From positions 1 to 7,496 of the forward strand of contig JAFNAJ010000218.1 of NCBI GenBank assembly GCA_017860085.1: a stretch of DNA of 7,496 bases, in the 5' to 3' direction. Below are positions 1 through 5,539 of this stretch, one piece after another. Under the pieces are notes generated by a model. That model did not search any database. It was not told where the DNA came from and worked only from the letters and a program-made list of their open reading frames with translations. How positions within the stretch are numbered: position 1 is the first letter of the stretch; each line of letters starts with the position of its first letter. This stretch comes from Acidobacteriota bacterium (lineage in GTDB: Bacteria; Acidobacteriota; Vicinamibacteria; Vicinamibacterales; JAFNAJ01). Made by a program: the position numbers and the translations under genes.

Positions 1-44
1 GAAGGCCTGCGCTACCGGGAACACGCTGGCATGGCCGTGAGTCG

Positions 45-150
45 TAGGGCGCCAGCCGGTGGCCGTCGAAGCCCACAGCCGTTCGCCGGTTGCCGTTGGC
101 CGGTAGGCGGTAGGCGCCAGGCGCTGGCCGGTAGCCGCTGGCCGGTCGCC
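45..150. repeat. GC-rich degenerate minisatellite downstream of the hydrolase gene
   Basis: This stretch is built from variants of GCCGGT, GCCGTTGGCCGGTAG and GGCGGTAGGCG. The clearest tandem is a 14-bp unit, CGCTGGCCGGTAGC, at 122-135, repeated at 136-149 with one mismatch. A related copy sits around 94-106. A small hairpin is possible (GCCAG 116-120 with CTGGC 124-128), but there is no T-tract, so it is not a recognisable terminator. It begins just past the 3' end of the minus-strand hydrolase gene. The remaining bases 1-44 show nothing I can identify. Any reading frame through this block codes low-complexity W/P/V/A/G/R sequence and is probably spurious. Confidence 0.6.
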
Positions 151-155
151 GGGTC

Positions 156-998
156 TTACGCGTGGCCCGACGGCAGCAGCGACTCGAGAAAGTCAAACAG
201 CGCGCGGTTGAAATCCTCTGGGCGCTCGATGTTCGACAAGTGGCTGGCGCCGTCGATGACCTGCAGGCGAGAGCCGGCGATCGCCGCGTGCATCGCCTCG
301 TGGTCGGCCACCGGCGTCAGCTGGTCGTCACGCCCCACGAGGATGAGTGTTGGGCGCGTGATGCTCGCGAGTGCGGGTGTCGCGTCCGGACGCGTCATCA
401 GGCAGCGGATCGCGTCGGCGATCCCAGGAGACGCGTTCCCCAGGATCAAGCGCCGGACGGCGCTGCGAGGTCCCGACGGGTCGGCCAGCGCCACGGGGCC
501 CAGGAGCTTGGGCAGCATGGCGTCGGCGATGGCGGGCAGGCCATGCTGTCCGAGCTCGGCCAGCATCCGCTTTCGGTTCTCCCGCCCTTCGTCCGTGTCG
601 GCCTGTGATCGCGTATCGCACAAGACCAGCGCCTCGAGGCGGGCAGCCGCGCGGCGATGCAGTGCGAACGCCACGTAGCCACCCATCGAGAGTCCCACCA
701 CGACCGCTCGTTCGATCGCCAGCGCGTCGAGCAGGTCGAGGAGGTCGCGGGCGTAGTCGTCGATCGATGTCGCGCCATCGTTGGTGGCGTGGCCGAGCTC
801 GGTGTCGATCTCTCGTGCCGACCCTCCGAAGCCTCGAAGGTCGGGGGCCACGAACCGCCAGCCAGGTGGAACCGCCGACAGCTGGGGCGCCCACATGTCC
901 GCCGCCAGCGGAAACGCGTGGACGAGGAGCACGGGGCGCCCGTGACCGGCCTCGAGGTAACGGACGCGACGGCGTCGGACGGTCACGTAGTGATGCAT
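156..998 (-). CDS. alpha/beta-fold hydrolase (3-oxoadipate enol-lactonase-like family)
   Basis: A 280-residue protein of the usual length for single-domain alpha/beta hydrolases. Visible landmarks are the strand and oxyanion-hole segment LLVHAFPL (residues 24-31), APDLRGFGGS (51-60), the nucleophile elbow GLSMGGY with Ser104, the acid segment VGRDDQLTP (probably Asp225), and the catalytic histidine in ASHLSNIERP (His253). The triad is complete, so an active esterase, lactonase or related C-C/C-O hydrolase is expected. The HAFPL and GLSMGGY segments resemble PcaD-type enol-lactonase relatives, but no other pca-pathway gene is present, so the substrate is unknown. There is no signal peptide, so it is presumably cytoplasmic. 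The ATG at 998 is the natural start, although its Shine-Dalgarno is weak (AGGA about 10 bases upstream). It follows the ATP-grasp gene on the same strand after 239 bases of repeat-rich DNA, so co-transcription is uncertain. A long plus-strand frame crosses it antisense and is not a gene. Confidence 0.9.
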   Translation of the reverse strand: MHHYVTVRRRRVRYLEAGHGRPVLLVHAFPLAADMWAPQLSAVPPGWRFVAPDLRGFGGSAREIDTELGHATNDGATSIDDYARDLLDLLDALAIERAVVVGLSMGGYVAFALHRRAAARLEALVLCDTRSQADTDEGRENRKRMLAELGQHGLPAIADAMLPKLLGPVALADPSGPRSAVRRLILGNASPGIADAIRCLMTRPDATPALASITRPTLILVGRDDQLTPVADHEAMHAAIAGSRLQVIDGASHLSNIERPEDFNRALFDFLESLLPSGHA

Positions 999-1016
999 GG
1001 GTCCAACATCCTGTCG

Positions 1017-1222
1017 GTTCTTGGTTCTTGGTTCGGGGTTCTTGGTCCGTTCATGGTGCTTGGTTCTTGGTTCGTTCTTGGTTCGTTCTTGGTTCGCGCA
1101 GACGACGCGTCACCTCACGCTCGGTGGTTTCTCGTGGACTGCCGTCTCACAGGTTCCGCACGAAGTACGAAGAACCCCGGACGGACCAGGAACAAAGAAC
1201 CAAGCACCAAGAACCGTCCATG
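1017..1222. repeat. Convergent TTGGTTC-word repeat arms (imperfect inverted repeat) between two minus-strand genes
   Basis: The left arm (about 1017-1096) is nearly all TTGGTTC/TTCTTGG words, including an 11-bp tandem TTGGTTCGTTC at 1067-1077 and 1078-1088 with a partial third copy to 1096. The right arm (about 1158-1222) carries the complementary words GAACC/AAGAACC. The best complementary match is 15 bp perfect: TGGTGCTTGGTTCTT at 1054-1068 against 1195-1209. A second is CGGGGTTCTT at 1034-1043 against 1170-1179. These two pairings cross rather than nest, so this is not one clean hairpin but an array that can pair in several registers. The roughly 60-base centre (1097-1157) is ordinary GC-rich DNA. 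Frames through the block give FLVLGSW-like or TKNQEP-like low-complexity peptides and are not genes. Function is unknown; it could act as a transcript-end structure or be an expanding non-coding repeat. Confidence 0.75.
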
Positions 1223-1237
1223 TTCTGCAGGTTCACC

Positions 1238-2443
1238 TCAACTGCTCGGCCGATCGGGCGCCGGGAGTGCTGCCAGGAAGTCGGCGGCGAACCGGCGAGC
1301 GTAGTCGTCGAGCAATGCCTCGACGCGGGCCGGATCGGGCGAGGCCACGATCAACCCCGCGTGGTGATTCTTGCGGACCCGCATCACGATCTCCGGGTCC
1401 GCGTACGCCGACGTATCGGGCTCCGCCTGCCGCGCCAGCGACAACGCGAGCCCGGCGTATCCAAGCCTCGGCTCGGGCACCTGGTACTGCCCGTCCTCGC
1501 CGGCCACCTCGAGGCGCGCCCACTCTCGCCACAGGTTGATGCCCGACGCGGCCTCCACCACATCCACGATGTGGGCACCGCCGACGCGGGCCGAGGTCTC
1601 GAGGAAGTAGAACCGGCCATCCTCGTGCGCCCGGATGAACTCGGTGTGCGACACGCCACGCCGCAGGCCCAGGGCTTCGATGACGCGCGCGTTGAGCGAC
1701 ACCACGGCCTCGGCCTCGGCGCCGTCCCGAGGCAGCGTGCGGGTGGTGAACACGCCACCCTGGTGGGCCACCTCCCATGGCGGGCGTCCGTACTTGTGGG
1801 CCGCGGCGAAGACGACGCGGCCGTCCCAGATCACCGAATCCACGTGGTAGACGTCGCCGGGCACGAACCGCTCGAGGAGGTGGAACGAGCGCTCATCGCC
1901 CAGCGCGTCGATCGCCTGCCACAGGGCTGCCTGGTCGCTCACGCGCTGGATGCCAATGGCGGCGGCCTGCGACCGCGGCTTGAGCAGCCACGGCGGCGGC
2001 ACACGCGAGGCGTACTCCGCGATCGCGTCGCGGTTGAGGACGTGCACGAAGTCGGGGACGGCGATGCCCGCATACCTCGCACGCATGCGCATCGCCAGCT
2101 TGTCGCGGAAGTACCGGGCCGTGGTCTCGCCCATGCCCGCCACCCGAAGGTGCTCGCGCAGGAGGGCCGCCGTCTCGACGTCGAAATCGTCGAGGGCGAC
2201 GATCCGGTCGATGGTCTCGCGCTCGGCGACGCCGCTGACCCCCTTCAGCAGGGCCTCGCGAGGGATGTTCTTCGGGATGTAGAACGTCTCGTCGATCGAC
2301 TCGCGCGGCCAGTCGGCGTGACGCAGGCTGTCGAGCGTGAGCAGGAGCACGCGGCACCCCGCGCGCCTGGCCTCGCGCAGGAACTCCTGCCCTTTCTCGT
2401 AGGTGGCCACGCAGAGCACGCTGAGGGGTCGATTGGCCGCCAC
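1238..2443 (-). CDS. ATP-grasp domain protein (carboxylate-amine ligase-like)
   Basis: With the start at 2443 this is a 401-residue ATP-grasp protein, the fold that activates a carboxylate as an acyl-phosphate and joins it to an amine or other nucleophile. The N-terminal preATP-grasp segment begins LSVLCVATYEKGQEFL (7-22). Next come DKLAMR (114-119), the ATP-binding lysine and small-residue loop LLKPRSQAAAIG (K155), the adenine-side segment LLERFVPGDVYHVDSV (189-204), HTEF (266-269) and the metal site FLETSARVGGAH (E282, R286). The usual asparagine of an E-x-N-x-R site is Ser284. There is no signal peptide. The frame extends to a GTG at 2494, but that start has no Shine-Dalgarno, while the GTG at 2443 is preceded by AGGAGG. 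No partner such as a peptide precursor, carrier protein or amino-acid biosynthesis gene is adjacent, so the substrate cannot be named. It is divergent from the amidohydrolase gene. Confidence 0.85.
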   Translation of the reverse strand: MAANRPLSVLCVATYEKGQEFLREARRAGCRVLLLTLDSLRHADWPRESIDETFYIPKNIPREALLKGVSGVAERETIDRIVALDDFDVETAALLREHLRVAGMGETTARYFRDKLAMRMRARYAGIAVPDFVHVLNRDAIAEYASRVPPPWLLKPRSQAAAIGIQRVSDQAALWQAIDALGDERSFHLLERFVPGDVYHVDSVIWDGRVVFAAAHKYGRPPWEVAHQGGVFTTRTLPRDGAEAEAVVSLNARVIEALGLRRGVSHTEFIRAHEDGRFYFLETSARVGGAHIVDVVEAASGINLWREWARLEVAGEDGQYQVPEPRLGYAGLALSLARQAEPDTSAYADPEIVMRVRKNHHAGLIVASPDPARVEALLDDYARRFAADFLAALPAPDRPSS

Positions 2444-2447
2444 GGAT

Positions 2448-2453
2448 CCTCCT
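2448..2453 (-). promoter_or_regulatory. Shine-Dalgarno AGGAGG for the ATP-grasp gene (decides the start)
   Basis: Read on the minus strand the sequence is AGGAGG, then four bases, then GTG (2443-2441). The alternative upstream GTG at 2494 is preceded by a C-rich stretch with no purine-rich site. This favours the shorter 401-residue protein over the 418-residue one. The four-base spacing is slightly short but within the workable range. Confidence 0.65.
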
Positions 2454-2513
2454 GCCTCGGAGAGAGGTGCATCGTAGCGCGATGTGGCCGGCACGAGAAG
2501 GGGGACAGTGCTG

Positions 2514-2522
2514 TGCTATCCT
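2514..2522 (+). promoter_or_regulatory. Possible extended -10 element for the amidohydrolase gene
   Basis: TG-C-TATCCT (TG at 2514-2515, hexamer 2517-2522) matches an extended -10 at four of six hexamer positions. It would start a transcript near 2529, about 40 bases before the ATG at 2570. No convincing -35 hexamer lies 16-18 bases upstream, so this is a weak call made only from the motif and its position in the divergent intergenic region. Confidence 0.22.
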
Positions 2523-2558
2523 CCGCGGCGCAGATCCACGTCCGCACGATCATCCCCC

Positions 2559-2566
2559 GGAGGAGG
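2559..2566 (+). promoter_or_regulatory. Shine-Dalgarno GGAGGAGG for the amidohydrolase gene
   Basis: GGAGGAGG ends three bases before the ATG at 2570; the inner GGAGG at 2559-2563 has a standard six-base spacing. It fixes the start of the amidohydrolase within a reading frame that stays open far upstream (to 371) only because it runs antisense to two minus-strand genes. Confidence 0.8.
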
Positions 2567-2569
2567 CTC

Positions 2570-4243
2570 ATGGTTCGGCTCCCGTCGCGCCCACTCGTCA
2601 TCTCCACCACCCTCGCCGTGCTCGTCGCGGTGGCGCACCCCTGGGCCCGGCAGGCTCAGCGCGCAGGTGACGCCGCGCGTCACATCGTCGCGGCACCTCA
2701 GAGCAGCACGGCGCCGGCCCCCGATCGAAAGCCCGGGGAGGGCGAGGGCCCGTTCGACCGCCTCGTCATCCGGGGCGTGACGATGATCGACGGCACCGGG
2801 GCGCCGCCCCAAGGGCCGATGGACATCGTGATCGAGGGCAATCGCATCCGCGAGGTCCGGAGCGTCGGCTACCCCGGCGTGGCGATCCGGCCCGAGGGTC
2901 GTCCGCCGAAGGGCGCGAGGGAGATCGACGGCACCGGCATGTACGTGATGCCAGGCTTCGTCGACCTGCACGTGCACACCGGCGGCTCACAGGCGCCCCA
3001 GGCCGAGTACGTCTACAAGCTCTGGCTGGCCCATGGGGTCACCACCACCCGGGGCGTGCCGTTCGGCGCGCTCGACTGGTCGCTGCGCGAGCGCGACCGC
3101 AGTGCGCGCAACGCCATCGTGGCCCCGCGCCTCTTCTCGTACCACGTGCCGTTTTCGGGCGACGGCTGGGACGCCAGCCGGCCCCAGACGCCCGACACGG
3201 CGCGCGAGTGGGTCAGGTGGGCGGCCGCGAAGGGGATCGACGGCCTCAAGCTGATGGCGTTCGACCCGCCGGTGATGGCTGCGCTGCTCGACGAGGCCAG
3301 CAAGCACGGCCTCGGCTCGACCGCCCACCTCGGCCAGATGGGGGTGGGCCGCATGAACGCCCGCGACGCCTCGCGACTCGGGCTGGGCGCAGTGACCCAC
3401 TACTACGGGCTGTTCGAGTCGCTGCTCAAGGACTACTCCGTCCAGCCCTACCCCGTCGACCAGAACTACAACGACGAGCAGCACCGCTTCGGCCAGGTGG
3501 CGCGACTCTGGGACAAGATTCACCCGCGCGGCAGCGAGGCGTGGAACGACCTCATCGACGAGTGGGTCGCGGCACGGTTCATCCTCGATCCGACGATGAC
3601 CATCTACTCGGCGAGCCGGGACGTCATGCGGTCGCGCAACGCCGACTGGCACGACCGGTACACGCTGCCCTCGCTGTGGCAGTTCTACCAGCCGAGCCGC
3701 GAGGCGCATGGCTCCTACTGGTTCTACTGGACCACCGAGGACGAGGTGGCGTGGAAGAACTTCTACCGGGTCTGGATGAGCTTCCTGAACGACTTCAAGA
3801 ACAAGGGCGGTCGCGTCACCACCGGGTCGGACTCGGGCTTCATCTACCAGCTCTACGGGTTTGGCTACATCCAGGAACTCGAGCTGCTGCAGGAGGCAGG
3901 GTTCCACCCGCTCGAGGTCATTCGATCGGCCACGCTCTACGGTGCCGAGGCGCTGCACGAGCCGAAGGGCACGCCGATCGAGTTCGGCATCATCCGCCCG
4001 GGGCTGCTCGCCGATCTGGTGCTCGTCGACCACAACCCGCTCGAGAACCTGAAGGTGCTCTATGGGACCGGGGCGGTGAAGCTGAACGACGCGACGGGCG
4101 CGGTCGAGCGTGTAGGCGGCGTCAGGTACACGATCAAGGACGGCATCGTGTACGACGCGAAAGCACTGCTGGCTGACGTGGCGGCAATGGTCGAGCGGGC
4201 CAAGGCCGAGCGGCGAACAACCGCGGCCACCGGCGGGCGATGA
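2570..4243 (+). CDS. Exported metal-dependent amidohydrolase (imidazolonepropionase-like family)
   Basis: A 557-residue protein. It opens with a short basic stretch and a hydrophobic segment (about residues 8-22) that looks like a signal peptide or membrane anchor, then a Pro/Ala-rich linker (about 40-60). The amidohydrolase superfamily pattern follows: the beta-sandwich entry VTMIDGTGAPPQGPMDIVIE, then PGFVDLHVHTGG with metal ligands His134 and His136, GLKLM with Lys227 (possible bridging lysine), TAHLGQ with His253, VTHYYG with His277, and TTGSDSG with the catalytic Asp421. The C-terminal sandwich contains GIIRPGLLADLVLVDHNP. An aromatic patch YWFYW lies at 383-387. The whole protein has no cysteine, which fits life in the periplasm. 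Such enzymes hydrolyse cyclic amides, N-acyl amino acids, dipeptides or related C-N bonds; the substrate is not readable from sequence. The receptor gene follows on the same strand after 249 bases, apparently with its own promoter. There is no lipobox, so it is not an obvious lipoprotein. Confidence 0.9.
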   Translation: MVRLPSRPLVISTTLAVLVAVAHPWARQAQRAGDAARHIVAAPQSSTAPAPDRKPGEGEGPFDRLVIRGVTMIDGTGAPPQGPMDIVIEGNRIREVRSVGYPGVAIRPEGRPPKGAREIDGTGMYVMPGFVDLHVHTGGSQAPQAEYVYKLWLAHGVTTTRGVPFGALDWSLRERDRSARNAIVAPRLFSYHVPFSGDGWDASRPQTPDTAREWVRWAAAKGIDGLKLMAFDPPVMAALLDEASKHGLGSTAHLGQMGVGRMNARDASRLGLGAVTHYYGLFESLLKDYSVQPYPVDQNYNDEQHRFGQVARLWDKIHPRGSEAWNDLIDEWVAARFILDPTMTIYSASRDVMRSRNADWHDRYTLPSLWQFYQPSREAHGSYWFYWTTEDEVAWKNFYRVWMSFLNDFKNKGGRVTTGSDSGFIYQLYGFGYIQELELLQEAGFHPLEVIRSATLYGAEALHEPKGTPIEFGIIRPGLLADLVLVDHNPLENLKVLYGTGAVKLNDATGAVERVGGVRYTIKDGIVYDAKALLADVAAMVERAKAERRTTAATGGR

Positions 4244-4338
4244 GGGTGGATCCGTAATCCAATAGTTTGAACTTCATCCAAGAGAGTGGATCGCCTGGAA
4301 TCGTGGCGAAGGAAGTGTGAGTTTCTTTTGAAAAACTC

Positions 4339-4367
4339 TTGACAATCCGATGTGTTGGGCCTATTTC
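4339..4367 (+). promoter_or_regulatory. Candidate sigma-70-type promoter upstream of the receptor gene
   Basis: A perfect TTGACA (4339-4344) is followed after 17 bases by TATTTC (4362-4367), which matches only the first half of the consensus -10. It lies in the AT-richest part of the window, within the 249-base gap 4244-4492. It would give a leader of roughly 115-120 bases before the ATG at 4493. A separate promoter here would let the receptor be expressed independently of the upstream amidohydrolase. Nothing else recognisable, including a clear intrinsic terminator, is visible in this gap. Confidence 0.45.
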
Positions 4368-4482
4368 TGTGCACAATCTCCTTGCGTTTTCTGGAGATGT
4401 GTCTGCAGCGGCCTTTCCTGTCTCGTCGGTGCGGCGGCATGCACGTTCCAACGGCACGTGGGACCTTCCGCCGGCCTCTTTC

Positions 4483-4490
4483 GGAGGTGA
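4483..4490 (+). promoter_or_regulatory. Shine-Dalgarno GGAGGTGA for the receptor gene
   Basis: GGAGGTGA is an almost full anti-16S complement; its GGAGG core ends five bases before the ATG at 4493. The start is confirmed by the signal peptide that begins right there. The in-frame ATG at 4352 upstream has no such site and would bury the signal peptide behind 47 extra residues. Confidence 0.88.
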
Positions 4491-4492
4491 CT

Positions 4493-5539
4493 ATGAGAGC
4501 AGTACGAGTGAGGGGCACACTGGTGCTCGTTGCAGTGATGCTTCTCGCCGGTTTTGGCGTGGCGTACGCACAGACCGGCGCGTCTGGCCTGCGCGGCAAG
4601 ATCACCGACGCCCAGGGCGCGGTCATTCCCGGTGCGACGGTCTCGCTCGCCAACCCCGCCACGGGCTTCACGCGTGACACCGTCACGGACGCGAGCGGCG
4701 ACTACCAGTTCGTCTCGATTCCGCCCGGCACGTACACGCTCAAGGTCGAGTTGACGGGCTTCCGCACCGCGATCTTCAACAACGTGCCGCTGCCCGTCGA
4801 CACCACGGCCACGCAGAACGTCAAGCTCGAGATCGGCGAGTTGAGCGAGACGGTCGAGGTCACCGCCGAGACGACGGTCATCAACACGACCGACGCCAGC
4901 ATGGGCAACGTCATCAGTGGCACCCAGGTGCGGATGCTGCCCCTCGAGGCTCGAAGCGTCGTCGGCCTGCTGAGCCTGCAGCCGGGCGCGGTCTTCGTGC
5001 CCACCAACTCCTGGGGCGCCCTCGACAACCGGAGCGGCGCGGTCAGCGGCGCCCGCGCCGACCAGGCCAACGTCACGCTCGACGGCGTGGACAACAACGA
5101 CCCGCAGTACAACACGGCCTACACGGGTGCGCTCCGCTCGACGCTCGACTCACTCCAGGAGTTCCGCGTCACGACGAGCAACTACGGCGCCGAATCGGGC
5201 CGGTCATCGTCAGCCCAGGTCTCCCTCGTCACCAAGAGCGGCACCAACGACTACCACGGCGCCGGCTACTACGTGTTCCGGCGCACGGAGACCTCGGCCA
5301 ACGAGTACTTCAACAAGCTCGCCGGCAACGGCGCACGGAGACCTCGGCCAACGAGTACTTCAACAAGCTCGCCGGCAACGAGGTGCCGGTGCTCAACAAG
5401 GACATTTACGGCGGTTCGTTCGGTGGCGCCGTCATCAAGGACAAGCTGTTCTTCTTCGCCAACTACGAGCGGCTCAAGGAGGAATCCGAGGAGCTGGCGT
5501 CGCGCGCGGTGCCGTCGGCGACGATGCGTGATGGCGTGA
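4493..5539 (+). CDS. TonB-dependent receptor, N-terminal part (carboxypeptidase-regulatory-like and plug domains), frameshifted
   Basis: As written this frame gives 348 residues, of which only the first 279 belong to the receptor. Residues 1-26 are a signal peptide (basic start, LVLVAVMLLAGFG core, cleavage after AYA). Residues about 29-117 form a carboxypeptidase-regulatory-like beta-sandwich (LRGKITDAQGAVIPGATV, SGDYQFVSIPPGTYTL). A TonB-box-like ETVEVTAE lies at 119-126. The plug follows, with TLDGVDNND (195-203) and SLVTKSGTNDYHGAGYYVFR leading into the barrel. This is the Oar-like receptor layout typical of Acidobacteriota, an outer-membrane protein importing a ligand with TonB energy. 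From 5330 on, a 50-bp tandem duplication pushes translation into a wrong frame: 69 arginine-, serine- and threonine-rich residues and a stop. A plug without a barrel cannot work as a receptor. The real gene continues in another frame (5332-7496); see the duplication entry. Confidence 0.88.
   Translation: MRAVRVRGTLVLVAVMLLAGFGVAYAQTGASGLRGKITDAQGAVIPGATVSLANPATGFTRDTVTDASGDYQFVSIPPGTYTLKVELTGFRTAIFNNVPLPVDTTATQNVKLEIGELSETVEVTAETTVINTTDASMGNVISGTQVRMLPLEARSVVGLLSLQPGAVFVPTNSWGALDNRSGAVSGARADQANVTLDGVDNNDPQYNTAYTGALRSTLDSLQEFRVTTSNYGAESGRSSSAQVSLVTKSGTNDYHGAGYYVFRRTETSANEYFNKLAGNGARRPRPTSTSTSSPATRCRCSTRTFTAVRSVAPSSRTSCSSSPTTSGSRRNPRSWRRARCRRRRCVMA
5281..5380 (+). repeat. Perfect 50-bp tandem duplication inside the receptor gene
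   Basis: Bases 5281-5330 and 5331-5380 are identical over all 50 positions. Counting the two-base CG at the left edge (5279-5280, again at 5329-5330 and 5379-5380), the identity at offset 50 extends over 52 bases, a two-base microhomology typical of slippage or short-homology duplication. The unit encodes RRTETSANEYFNKLAGN, the segment joining plug and barrel. Fifty bases shift the frame by two. With one copy removed, the frame reads FRRTETSANEYFNKLAGN then EVPVLNKDIYGGSFGG without interruption. No base differs between copies, so the event is very recent or an artefact. Confidence 0.97.

Noticed and set aside
1017..1222. CRISPR-like array
   Set aside because: The words are 7-11 bp, degenerate and contiguous, with no regular repeat-spacer structure and no cas genes.
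2987..4033. A 348-codon minus-strand frame opposite the amidohydrolase
   Set aside because: It is the complement of a GC-rich gene in a frame with few stops; the product is Val/Arg/Leu-rich without recognisable motifs, while the plus strand has a full amidohydrolase signature.
371..4243. A single plus-strand frame of 1290 codons covering more than half the window
   Set aside because: Its first 2.2 kb run antisense to two well-supported minus-strand genes and through the repeat block, giving low-complexity Arg/Pro-rich sequence. Only the part from the ATG at 2570, behind GGAGGAGG, is a real protein.
4320..4337. AGTTT...AAACT hairpin as terminator of the amidohydrolase gene
   Set aside because: The stem is only five AT-rich pairs with no GC stem or following T-tract, and it abuts the TTGACA box.
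4352..4492. Earlier ATG at 4352 as the receptor start
   Set aside because: It overlaps the candidate promoter, has no Shine-Dalgarno, and would put 47 residues before a textbook signal peptide that starts at 4493 behind GGAGGTGA.
5475..5526. Translational restart of the receptor barrel (AAGGAGGAA near 5475, ATG at 5524)
   Set aside because: The purine-rich site is about 40 bases away from the first in-frame ATG and the product would lack a signal peptide, plug and first strands, so it could not be a working receptor.
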